64,000 nucleotides of DNA, from assembly GCF_003594875.1 (NCBI RefSeq), contig NZ_QZEY01000001.1, forward strand, positions 372,001 to 436,000, given 5' to 3'. The notes under the pieces were generated by a model. That model was not told the DNA's origin, did no database searches, and saw only the letters and a list, made by a program, of their open reading frames with translations. The position numbers and the translations under genes are program-made. The number at the start of each line of letters is the position of its first letter. Position 1 is the first letter of the stretch. The stretch comes from Bailinhaonella thermotolerans (GTDB lineage: Bacteria > Actinomycetota > Actinomycetes > Streptosporangiales > Streptosporangiaceae). Below, piece by piece: positions 25,502 to 33,026 of this stretch.

Positions 25502-26610
25502 GAGGTCCGTCCTTTCAGGAGTGGCAGTACGTGGCGGCCCACGCGGTGGGCCTCTTCGAGGTGGGGGATCCCGGCCAGGATGAAGGCGTCCACGCCGAGG
25601 CCCATGAGCTGGTCGAGGCGTTCGGCGACCTGCCGGTAGTCGCCGACGAGGCCGAAGGCGGGGCCGTCGCGCAGGTGGCCGAACCCGCCCCACACGTTGG
25701 GGGCGACCTCCAGGGCGCGGGGGTCGTCGCCCGCGCCGGCGAGGAAGCCGCGGCTGCGGCGCACGCCGACGGAGTCGCCCTCGGTGGACTCGCTCCGGCG
25801 CGGGCGGGCCTGCCAGCCCTGCCGGATCTCCTCCCAGGCCTCCTCCTCGCTCTCGCGGGCGAGCAGGTCGACGCGTACGGCGAAGCGGGGCGGGGTGGCG
25901 CTGCGCGCGCGGACGGCGTCGAACTTCTCCGCCAGCGCCTCGAACGGCTCCAGCCAGGACAGGTAGTAGTCGGCGTGGCGGCCGGCGGCGTCGATGGCGG
26001 CGGCGGAGGAGCCGGAGAAGAAGATCTCCGGGAACGGCTGGCCGGCCAGTTCGGGCGGCAGGGCGGCGTTCTCGACCTGGTAGAAGCGGCCGTGGTGGGT
26101 GTGGCCGCGGCCGTGGCCGGCCTGCCAGACGCCCTTGAGCACGTCCAGGAATTCGGAGGTGCGGGCGTAGCGGTCGTCGTGCTCCACCTTGTCGCCCCAC
26201 CAGAGCTGGGCGGGGCCGCCGCCGCCGGAGATGACGTTGTAGACGATGCGGCCGCCGGTGGCGCGCTGGAGGGTGGCCGTCATGCGCGCGGCCTGGACGG
26301 GGTGCAGGAATCCGGGCTGGAAGGCGACCATGAAGCGGTACGACGTGGTCTGGCGGGCGAGGGTCGCGGCGGCGGCCCAGGGGTCGTCGGTGTGGGGGAA
26401 GTTCGGGAGCAGGCCGCCGACGAAGCCGTTGTCCTCGGCGGCCCTGGCGACCTCGGCCATGTAGTCGGCGTGGTTGTAGCCGTCGTCGCGGCCGTCGCGG
26501 GTGCCGGGGGCGGTGCCGCCGGGGGTGAAGCCGCCGCGGCTGCGGACGCGGCGGCGCAGGGAGGGCTGGTCGCCCTCCATGTGGATGCGCCAGTAGATGT
26601 CAACGGTCAC
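25498..26610 (-). CDS. ssuD: alkanesulfonate monooxygenase-like LLM flavoenzyme (SsuD type)
   Basis: 370 residues. YWRIHMEGDQ, YRFMVAFQPGFLHPVQAARMTATLQRATGGRIVYNVISGG, GDKVEHDDRYARTSEFLDVLKGVW and PEIFFSGSSAAAIDAAGRHADYYLSW are SsuD-family signatures. The family uses FMNH2 and O2 to release sulfite from sulfonates. It overlaps the preceding LLM gene by 11 bp and the following gene by 4 bp, and the operon supplies its own flavin reductase and importer. Exact substrate unknown. Confidence 0.88.
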   Translation of the reverse strand: MTVDIYWRIHMEGDQPSLRRRVRSRGGFTPGGTAPGTRDGRDDGYNHADYMAEVARAAEDNGFVGGLLPNFPHTDDPWAAAATLARQTTSYRFMVAFQPGFLHPVQAARMTATLQRATGGRIVYNVISGGGGPAQLWWGDKVEHDDRYARTSEFLDVLKGVWQAGHGRGHTHHGRFYQVENAALPPELAGQPFPEIFFSGSSAAAIDAAGRHADYYLSWLEPFEALAEKFDAVRARSATPPRFAVRVDLLARESEEEAWEEIRQGWQARPRRSESTEGDSVGVRRSRGFLAGAGDDPRALEVAPNVWGGFGHLRDGPAFGLVGDYRQVAERLDQLMGLGVDAFILAGIPHLEEAHRVGRHVLPLLKGRTS

Positions 26611-27469
26611 GGGCCCGCTCCTTGACGTGCTCGCCGAGGCGGTAGACGTCCTCGGTCCGGAGGAAGAACTCGGTGACGCCGAGCGCGGCGTAGTCGTCGG
26701 CGTCGTCGATCGAGGTCAGGCGCACGCCGTACCGCAGGCCCGGGAGTTCGGGGATGAGCGCGGCCAGGTCGTCGCCGGCGGAGAAGACGTGCACGTCGGC
26801 GTGGCGCCGCGACAGTTCCAGGGCGTGGGGGGAGGTTCCCGACAGGTGCACCTCGGGGAAGGGCGGGGACGACAGCGGCGGGCCGAAGCCGCCCGCGGCG
26901 ACCTGGTAGAAGTCGCCGTGGAAGTCGACGGGGCCGCCCTGCCACACGGCCTTGGCGACGGTCAGGAACTCGTCCGCGCGGGCGTGCCGGGCGGGGCCGG
27001 TCAGGAAGTCGCCCTGTGCGCGGGCCACGGCCGGGTCCAGGTCGACGGCGAGCCGCCAGCCGAGGCGTCCTGCGCTGAATCGCTGCAGGGACGCCGAGAG
27101 CTTGGCGGCGTAGACGGGGGTGGCCGCGGCGGGGTGGAACTCGGCGATGACGCGCAGGTGGCGGGTGTGGCGCAGGGCGCCGGCGGCGACGGTGAGGGAT
27201 TCGTGCCCGTCCGGGTCGAAGGGGACGAGCGCGCCGGCCCATCCGGACAGGTCCGCGGCCACGGCGGCGCCCCGGGCGGGGTCGGCGGGCTCAGGCCGTA
27301 CGTCGGTGACGAAGGCCGGCAGGTCGGCGGGGGCGGGACTCCTGGTGGGCAGGATGACGTGGAAGCGCGGGGTGGCGTGGTCCGCGCGGGCGGGCGCGGC
27401 CTGGGCGGTGGCGGTGGCGGTGGCGCGGCGCGCGGCGGGCTCGGCGGCCCGGGTGCCGGCGGCGGTCAT
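26600..27469 (-). CDS. divergent LLM-class monooxygenase paralogue
   Basis: 289 residues, shorter than SsuD. After a low-complexity Ala/Arg N-terminus it shows the same architecture: RFHVILPTRS, HLRVIAEFHPAAATPVYAAKLSASLQRFSAGRLGWRLAVDLD, ADEFLTVAKAVWQGGPVDFHGDFYQV and FPEVHLSGTSPHALELSRRHADVHVF. It starts inside the stop of the FMN reductase gene. It may form a two-component system with the same reductase or act on a second step of the same substrate. Confidence 0.82.
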   Translation of the reverse strand: MTAAGTRAAEPAARRATATATAQAAPARADHATPRFHVILPTRSPAPADLPAFVTDVRPEPADPARGAAVAADLSGWAGALVPFDPDGHESLTVAAGALRHTRHLRVIAEFHPAAATPVYAAKLSASLQRFSAGRLGWRLAVDLDPAVARAQGDFLTGPARHARADEFLTVAKAVWQGGPVDFHGDFYQVAAGGFGPPLSSPPFPEVHLSGTSPHALELSRRHADVHVFSAGDDLAALIPELPGLRYGVRLTSIDDADDYAALGVTEFFLRTEDVYRLGEHVKERARDR

Positions 27470-27963
27470 GCCGCGGCCTCCAGGGGGACCTCCGCCAGCA
27501 GGGCGTCGATGCGCGGGAGCAGGTCTTGTGCCAGCGGCTCGATCTGGGTGTCCAGGACGAACAGGCCGCGGGTGACGTGGCGGGCGCCGAGGACGCTCAG
27601 CACGGGCCGCAGGGCGTAGTCCACGGCGAGCAGGTGGGCGGCGGTGCCCCCGGTGGCGACCGGCACGACCGTCTTGCCGGTGAAGGCGCCCTGGGGCAGG
27701 ACGTCCAGGAACGCCTTGAGCAGGCCGGTGTAGGAGGCCTTGTAGATGGGGGTGGCGGCGACGATCGTCGTGGCGGCGGCCACCTGTTCGGTGGCGCGGG
27801 CCAGGCCGGGGTGGGCGGTGTCGCCGTGCAGCAGGGCTTCGGCGGGCAGGTCGCGCAGGCGCAGGACGGTGGCGGGCCGGTCCATGCGGCCGGCCAGGTG
27901 GTCGAGCAGGCGGGCGGTGCGGGAGGCGGCCGAGGGGCTGCCGGAGATGAGCAGGACGGACAT
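27466..27963 (-). CDS. NAD(P)H-dependent FMN reductase (SsuE/MsuE family)
   Basis: 165 residues of flavodoxin fold: VLLISGSPSAASRTARLLDHL, ATPIYKASYTGLLKAFLDVLPQGAFTGKTVVPVATGG. It would deliver reduced FMN to the two LLM monooxygenases encoded directly downstream. A 104-bp gap (27964-28067) with no gene separates it from ssuB, so an internal promoter is possible there. Confidence 0.9.
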   Translation of the reverse strand: MSVLLISGSPSAASRTARLLDHLAGRMDRPATVLRLRDLPAEALLHGDTAHPGLARATEQVAAATTIVAATPIYKASYTGLLKAFLDVLPQGAFTGKTVVPVATGGTAAHLLAVDYALRPVLSVLGARHVTRGLFVLDTQIEPLAQDLLPRIDALLAEVPLEAAA

Positions 27964-28067
27964 GTCTGATCTTTCCTAGGGTTCAGCGGGAACGGGCGGC
28001 GTCCGGGGAGGTCCCGGTCAGCGGTCTGTCCCGGAAGGTGGTACGGCGGGGCGGCGGCCGGTGCTCG

Positions 28068-28778
28068 TCATGGGGCCGCCGCCGCGTGCGCCTCCACGCC
28101 GAGGTCGGCCAGGAGGCGGCGGCGCAGTCCGACGAAGTCGGGGTCGGTGCGGTCGCGTGGCCGGTCGAGCCCGACCTGGACGTCGGTGACGAACGCGCCC
28201 TCGCGCAGCACGGCGACGCGGTCGGCGAGCAGGATGGCCTCCTCGACGTCGTGGGTGACCAGGACCACGGCCGGGCGGTGCCGGGCGCACAGTTCGGCGA
28301 TGAGTTCCTGCATGTGCAGCCGGGTCAGGGCGTCCAGCGCGGCGAACGGCTCGTCGAGCAGGAGCAGGTCCGGTTCGCGCACCAGGGCCCTGGCCAGCGC
28401 GACCCGCTGCGCCTCGCCGCCGGAGAGGGTGGCGGGCCAGGCGTCGGCGTGGCCGCTCAGCCCCACCTCGGCCAGGGCCGCCAGCCCCTTGGGGCGGGCG
28501 GCGCGGCCCTGGCCGATGATCACGTTGGCGAGGGCGCGCTTGGAGGGGATGAGGCGGGGCTCCTGGAAGACGACGGTGCGGACGGGCGGGACCAGGACGC
28601 TTCCGCCGGTGGCGGAGTCCAGTCCGGCCAGGATGCGCAGGAGGGTGGTCTTGCCGGTGCCACTGGCCCCCAGCAGCGCGAGGAACTCGCCGCGCCGCAC
28701 GTCCAGGTCCACGCCGTCGAGCACGGCCCGCTCGCCGAAGACCTTGCGCAGCCCGCGGGCGCGTACGGCCAGGCTCAT
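28068..28778 (-). CDS. ssuB: ABC transporter ATP-binding protein (SsuB/TauB type)
   Basis: 236 residues: Walker A LLGASGTGKTTLLRILAGL, Q-loop VFQEPRL, signature LSGGEAQRVALARALV, Walker B LLLLDEPFAALD, H-loop VLVTHDV. The EPRL sequence after the Q-loop is usual in sulfonate/nitrate/taurine importers. ATGA overlap with the permease gene. Confidence 0.93.
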   Translation of the reverse strand: MSLAVRARGLRKVFGERAVLDGVDLDVRRGEFLALLGASGTGKTTLLRILAGLDSATGGSVLVPPVRTVVFQEPRLIPSKRALANVIIGQGRAARPKGLAALAEVGLSGHADAWPATLSGGEAQRVALARALVREPDLLLLDEPFAALDALTRLHMQELIAELCARHRPAVVLVTHDVEEAILLADRVAVLREGAFVTDVQVGLDRPRDRTDPDFVGLRRRLLADLGVEAHAAAAP

Positions 28779-29614
28779 CGGATCGTCACCGTCCTGCGCC
28801 AGGGCATCGCGAGCCGCTCGGCCAGGCGCAGGGTCAGGTCGGCGGCCAGTCCGATCACGGCGTACAGCAGCACGCACAGGGCGAGGATGTCGGTGCGCAG
28901 GTAGTCGGTGGCGCGGGCCATGAGGTAGCCGAGCCCGGCGGTCACATTGATCTCCTCGGCGGCGATGAGCGCGATCACGCTGAGCGTGGTGGACAGCCGC
29001 AGCCCGGCGAAGATGGACGGCAGCGCGCCCGGGAGCACGACCTCGCGGGCGATGGCGAGCCGGCCCAGGCCGAAGGAGCGGGCGGCTTCGACGACCTTGC
29101 GGTCCACGGTGCGGACGCCGCTGGAGACGTTGACGTACATGGGGAACGTGCAGGCGACCGCGATCAGGAGGATCTTGGACGCTTCCTCGATGCCGAACCA
29201 GACGATGAACAGCGAGGTCAGGGCCAGGAAGGGGATGGCGCGCAGGGCCTGCATCGAGGAGTCGACGAGTTCTTCGCCGAGCCGGGTGAAGCCGGAGACG
29301 ACGCCCAGCACGAGCCCGGTGGAGGCGCCCAGCAGGAGGCCGAGCCCGGCCCTGGTGACCGAGACGCGCAGCGCTTCGGGGAGCTGGCCGTCGGCCCACA
29401 GGTCGGCGAAGGTGGCGGCGACGTCCTGGGGGCCGGCGAGCACGTCCTTGGTCAGGGCGCCGGTGGCGGTGGCGGCGTACCAGGCGGTGAGCAGCAGGGC
29501 GGGGCCGACGGCGCGCAGCGCGAGGGTGAGGGCGGGGTGGCGGCCGGCCGATCGCGGGGGTCGCGGGGCGACGAGGCCGTGGGCGACGACGGGGGTGGTG
29601 GTGGTCACGGTCAT
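28775..29614 (-). CDS. ssuC: ABC transporter permease (SsuC/TauC type)
   Basis: 279 residues with six membrane helices and the EAA loop EAARSFGLGRLAIAREVVLPGALPSIFAGLRLS that couples to the ATPase. Overlaps binding-protein and ATPase genes by 4 bp each. Imports the ligand presented by the lipoprotein encoded just upstream. Confidence 0.93.
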   Translation of the reverse strand: MTVTTTTPVVAHGLVAPRPPRSAGRHPALTLALRAVGPALLLTAWYAATATGALTKDVLAGPQDVAATFADLWADGQLPEALRVSVTRAGLGLLLGASTGLVLGVVSGFTRLGEELVDSSMQALRAIPFLALTSLFIVWFGIEEASKILLIAVACTFPMYVNVSSGVRTVDRKVVEAARSFGLGRLAIAREVVLPGALPSIFAGLRLSTTLSVIALIAAEEINVTAGLGYLMARATDYLRTDILALCVLLYAVIGLAADLTLRLAERLAMPWRRTVTIR

Positions 29615-30597
29615 GGCCGGGCCCTGCCGAGGGTCGTCACGTCCACGACGTGGCGGGAGACGTCCAGCGGCGCGGTGAGCACCTTCTGGTCGAGGAAGAA
29701 CCTGGCCACGTCCTGGTATTTGGCGATCTCGGTGGGGGTGACCGCCTGGGCGGGCCTGCCCTTGCGCTGGATGTCGACGACGAGGTCCTTCTGCTCGCCC
29801 TGGACGGCCTGCGGGCCGGTCTGGGTGAAGACGTTCAGGTACGCCGCGGGGTCGGCGATCTCCTTGGCGCTGCCCTGCCTGATGAAGTCGAACAGGGCTC
29901 TGACCACCTCGGGGTGCTCGCGCAGGAGCTTGTCGGCGGCCACGTAGATCACGTAGTTGTCGGATCCAATCGCCTCGCCGTCGGCCAGGACGCGCGCGTC
30001 CAGGTCGGTGACGGCGGGGATGAGGAAGGTGGAGAACGTCGACCAGGCGTCCACCTTGCCCGAGCCGAAGACGGGGGCGGTCTGGGGCGGCTGCAGGTAG
30101 ACGCGCTTGACCTTCTCGACCGGCACGTTGAAGGTCTGCAGGGCCTTGAGCAGCAGGTACTCGCTGGTGCCGCCGTGCCCGACGGCGACGCTGCGCCCGG
30201 CGAGGTCGGCGACCGACTTGATCGGTGAGTCGTTCTTGACCACGATGCCCTCGCCGGCCAGGTCGGGCGGGACGGTGGCGAAGATCTTGAAGCTGGGCCG
30301 TACGGCCAGCGCGGTGACGCCGGCGGTGATGGAGCCGGTGGCGATGTCGAGCGAGCCGGCGTTGATGGCCTGGGCGGCGGGGGCGAACACCGGGAAGTCG
30401 CCGGCCCACTTGACCTTGGCGTTGACCTTGGCCAGGGCGGCGTCGAGGCTGCCGTCGCGCTTGGCGACGGCCAGGAAGCCGCTGTTGCCGGGGTCGGAGA
30501 TGCGCACGACGACCTGCTCCCGTCCGGCGGCCGCGCCGGTGCCGCCGCAGGCCGCGGCCAGGAGGGCGAGGGGGAGGGCTAGCAGCAGCTTACGCAT
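29611..30597 (-). CDS. sulfonate-type ABC substrate-binding lipoprotein (SsuA-like)
   Basis: 328 residues. MRKLLLALPLALLAAACGG is a lipoprotein signal with Cys17. The two-lobed SsuA/NMT1 domain follows (SLDIATGSITAGVTALAV, GIVVKNDSPIKSVADLAGRSVAVGHGGTSEYLLLKAL, VDAWSTFSTFLIPAV). It captures the organosulfur ligand outside the membrane for SsuC/SsuB. Overlaps the desulfinase-like gene by 8 bp. Confidence 0.92.
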   Translation of the reverse strand: MRKLLLALPLALLAAACGGTGAAAGREQVVVRISDPGNSGFLAVAKRDGSLDAALAKVNAKVKWAGDFPVFAPAAQAINAGSLDIATGSITAGVTALAVRPSFKIFATVPPDLAGEGIVVKNDSPIKSVADLAGRSVAVGHGGTSEYLLLKALQTFNVPVEKVKRVYLQPPQTAPVFGSGKVDAWSTFSTFLIPAVTDLDARVLADGEAIGSDNYVIYVAADKLLREHPEVVRALFDFIRQGSAKEIADPAAYLNVFTQTGPQAVQGEQKDLVVDIQRKGRPAQAVTPTEIAKYQDVARFFLDQKVLTAPLDVSRHVVDVTTLGRARP

Positions 30598-31561
30598 GGG
30601 TTACTCCTTGGAGCGGGGTGTGATCGGCCCAGGCCGCCACGTCCACGGGCGAGGGGAGGAAGCCGTGGCCGCGCAGGAAGCGCTCCTGCTCGGCCAGCAG
30701 GCCGAGGCGCTCGGCGGACAGGTCGAGGTGGAGCGAGGCGCCGGGGACGTAGGCGGCGGCGACGCCGGTCGCGCCGGCGCCCGTCTCGGCCGCCAGGATC
30801 CGGGCCACCTCGGCCGGGTGCTGGGCGGCCCAGTCGGCAGCGCGCAGCAGGACGGCCAGGAAGCGGGTGGCCACCTGCGGGTGCTCGTCCAGCAGGCGCT
30901 GGTGCACGGTGATCGGGCGGGGGGTGCCGTTGTTGATCCGGGTGCGCCGGTCCGGGAGCGCGTCCAGGTCGATGCCGACCTCGGCGCCGTGGCGCGGGGC
31001 GGCCTCGGCGGCGAGCGCGCCCTTGACGTAGACCGCGTCGACGCGGCCCCCGGCCAGCGCGGCCAGTTCCGCCTCCCACTGGCCGGCGCCGGGCTGGGCC
31101 TGGACGTCCACCAGGTCGGCGTCGCCGAGGCCGAGCCCGGCCGCGGACAGCGCGCCGTGAAATCCGCGCAGGGCCATGGCACGCCAGAAGTCGATGGCGA
31201 TGGGGTGCCGGGGCACCGCCAGGCGCAGGCCCTTGAGCTGCGCGGGGTTCTCCAGGGCGGTGCCGCGGCGGACCAGGATGGCCTGCCGTTCCTCGATCCA
31301 GGTGAGCCCGATGAGCCGGGTGGCCTCGCCGCGCGAGCGCGCCCACAGGGCCGGGACGTTGCCGCCTTCGCGGAACAGGCCGGTGAGCGCGTGGGTGTAG
31401 TGGGTCTCGCGGGGCGCGCCGGGGTGGTCCTGCAGGGAGCGGACCTCGATCCCGTCGGCGGCGAACTCCCGGGCCAGCCAGCCCTGGTCGGCCGCGATGC
31501 CCGTGGCGGTGGGGACGGGACAGCGGGTGAACCAGATGGCGTCGAGTGCGGCTGTGATCAT
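30590..31561 (-). CDS. DszB-like sulfinate desulfinase, first gene of the organosulfur operon
   Basis: 323 residues, cytoplasmic (no signal peptide). It keeps the three active-site positions of 2-hydroxybiphenyl-2-sulfinate desulfinase DszB: Cys14 in TRCPVPTA (DszB Cys27, NCPVPNA), His54 in THYTHA (His60, VHFTY) and Arg64 in LFREGGNVPAL (Arg70, TRFGGEIPPL). The His-Arg distance of ten is the same. LIGLTWIEERQAILVRRGTALENPAQLKGLRLAVP parallels the DszB region after it. Such genes are often mis-annotated as binding proteins. The ATG at 31561 was chosen over a GTG at 31579. Predicted reaction: sulfinate to sulfite; the carbon skeleton is unknown. Confidence 0.8.
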   Translation of the reverse strand: MITAALDAIWFTRCPVPTATGIAADQGWLAREFAADGIEVRSLQDHPGAPRETHYTHALTGLFREGGNVPALWARSRGEATRLIGLTWIEERQAILVRRGTALENPAQLKGLRLAVPRHPIAIDFWRAMALRGFHGALSAAGLGLGDADLVDVQAQPGAGQWEAELAALAGGRVDAVYVKGALAAEAAPRHGAEVGIDLDALPDRRTRINNGTPRPITVHQRLLDEHPQVATRFLAVLLRAADWAAQHPAEVARILAAETGAGATGVAAAYVPGASLHLDLSAERLGLLAEQERFLRGHGFLPSPVDVAAWADHTPLQGVTHA

Positions 31562-31605
31562 GGGGCCAGAGTTTGCCACTAAGTTGGTAGGAAATACAAA
31601 AAATG

Positions 31606-31620
31606 TCCCGCGATGCGGGA
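31606..31620. promoter_or_regulatory. candidate IclR operator
   Basis: Perfect 15-bp dyad TCCCGC-GAT-GCGGGA between the divergent sulfur operon and the iclR gene, next to an AT-rich stretch that probably holds the minus-strand promoter. Confidence 0.6.
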
Positions 31621-31687
31621 AACGCCCCCGGCCCGGGCCGCCCCCACCTGGCCCCGGCTCCCCCTACGCAGAAGACGGAGTTCCCGC

Positions 31688-32461
31688 ATGGCAGCAGACG
31701 GCGCGGTCCAGTCGGTCCGCAGGGCGCTCGGCCTGCTCGGCTGCTTCGGCGGCGGCGACGCCTCGCTCGGCCTGTCCGACCTGGCGCGGCGCGCGGGGCT
31801 GTCCACCTCGACCACGCACCGCCTGGCCAGGACGCTGACCGGCGCGGGCTTCCTGGAGCAGGAGCCGTCCACCGGCCGCTACCGGCTGGGACCCTCGATC
31901 ACCGAGCTGGGACAGCTCTCCTTCCACCGGCGCGGCCTGCATCGCATCGCCCCCGAGCTGGCCGAGCTGGCCAAGATCACCTCGGCCACCGTGGACCTGG
32001 CCGTCCGCAACGACCGGCACGCGGTGATCTTGAGCGGCGGTTCGCTCAACCCCGACAGCGGGGCCGGCCTGCGCCGTCCCCTGCACTCCACCGCCCTGGG
32101 CAAGGTGCTGCTGGCCTGGGATCCCGAGGCCGGCGCCGGCCTGGCGGCACTCGGCCCGCTACGGGCGCTGACCGGCCGCACCATCGTGGACCACGACGAG
32201 CTGCGCGCCGAGCTGGGCCGCGTGCGCGAGTGCGGGTACGCCCTCAACGACGAGGAGTCGGGCGACGGCGTGCGCACCGTCGCGGTGCCCGTGCTCGACC
32301 GGCAGAACCACGTGCGCTACGCGCTGGCCGTACGCTCCACGCCGCAGGTCATCGCCGACGCGCGGATCGGCTGGTTCGTCGCGCACGCCCGCTCCTGCGC
32401 CCGCGCCCTGGAGATCCTGCTCATCCCGCCCGCCGAGCGCCGCCTCCATCCCCCCGCCTGA
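31688..32461 (+). CDS. IclR-family regulator of the organosulfur operon
   Basis: 257 residues. HTH QSVRRALGLLGCFGGGDASLGLSDLARRAGLSTSTTHRLARTLTGAGFLEQE, then the GAF-like effector domain (RRPLHSTALGKVLLAW, LRAELGRVRECGYALNDEESGDGVRTVAVPVLDRQ). The ATG at 31688 follows the operator by 67 bp. Its divergent position makes it the likely repressor or activator of the eight-gene operon, with a sulfur compound as effector. Confidence 0.9.
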   Translation: MAADGAVQSVRRALGLLGCFGGGDASLGLSDLARRAGLSTSTTHRLARTLTGAGFLEQEPSTGRYRLGPSITELGQLSFHRRGLHRIAPELAELAKITSATVDLAVRNDRHAVILSGGSLNPDSGAGLRRPLHSTALGKVLLAWDPEAGAGLAALGPLRALTGRTIVDHDELRAELGRVRECGYALNDEESGDGVRTVAVPVLDRQNHVRYALAVRSTPQVIADARIGWFVAHARSCARALEILLIPPAERRLHPPA

Positions 32462-32585
32462 GACCCCCGGCCCGGATCGGCATCGCCGCCCGCCGCGCCC
32501 ACGCGGACGCCGGCTCCCCGCGGAGAGCGATGAGCGCTCCAGAGGCGTTCGGCGGGCGTTCGGAGCGGTCGGACGGGGGGCGGCG

Positions 32586-32634
32586 ATCGTGCGACAATGT
32601 TCGCACTATTATTGTGCGAACATTGTCGCACGAT
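32586..32634. promoter_or_regulatory. nested palindromic operator over the regulator-MFS promoter
   Basis: Two perfectly complementary 21-bp arms (32586-32606 and 32614-32634) flank the 7-bp centre TATTATT. Each arm is itself a dyad, GTGCGA-CAATGT-TCGCAC and its complement, so two 18-bp regulator sites are arranged as mirror images. The centre TATTAT fits a -10 box, so both sites would bracket the promoter. As RNA it could form a 21-bp hairpin. Confidence 0.8.
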
Positions 32635-32648
32635 TGAGGAGGCCGGCC

Positions 32649-33026
32649 GTGGCCGCCGTACGCACCTATGTGCATCCTGAGACCGAGGACATCTCGCTGC
32701 CGCGTGTGCTGTTCGCGCTCAGTGAGCCGTTGCGCCTGGAGATGGTCCGCAAACTCGCCGAGGAGGGCGAGGTGGACAGCATCGAACTCGGCCCCGATCT
32801 GCCGAGGTCGACCCTGACCCATCACACCAGCCTGCTGCGTGAGTCCGGCGTGGCGTTCGTTCGCGCCGAGGGCCGCAAGTGCATGATCAGCCTGCGCGCG
32901 GAGGACCTGGAAGCCCGGTTCCCCGGCCTGGTCGGCACCATCCTGGCCGGGTACGGCCGCGCCCGGGCCGGCGAACGCCACGAGGGCCGGCACGCTGAGA
33001 GCGCGGACCCGGAGACCGGCCGATGA
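32649..33026 (+). CDS. ArsR-family winged-helix regulator (non-metal type)
   Basis: 125 residues from a GTG preceded by GAGGAGG. LPRVLFALSEPLRLEMVRKLAEEGEVDS and LPRSTLTHHTSLLRESGVAFVRAEGRKCMISLRAEDLEARFPGLV form the ArsR fold; the ELCVCDL metal motif is replaced by a CxxC-free loop, so an organic effector is likelier. It overlaps the MFS gene by 4 bp (ATGA) and sits behind the nested palindrome, which it probably binds. Confidence 0.88.
   Translation: MAAVRTYVHPETEDISLPRVLFALSEPLRLEMVRKLAEEGEVDSIELGPDLPRSTLTHHTSLLRESGVAFVRAEGRKCMISLRAEDLEARFPGLVGTILAGYGRARAGERHEGRHAESADPETGR

Noticed and set aside
25498-26610. F420-dependent enzyme as an alternative for the SsuD-like gene
   Set aside because: The adjacent FMN reductase and importer and the close SsuD motifs favour FMNH2 use.
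31600-31620. Hairpin TCCCGC-GAT-GCGGGA followed on the minus strand by a T-run, read as a terminator
   Set aside because: It lies between two divergent starts where no transcript should end, so an operator is the better reading.
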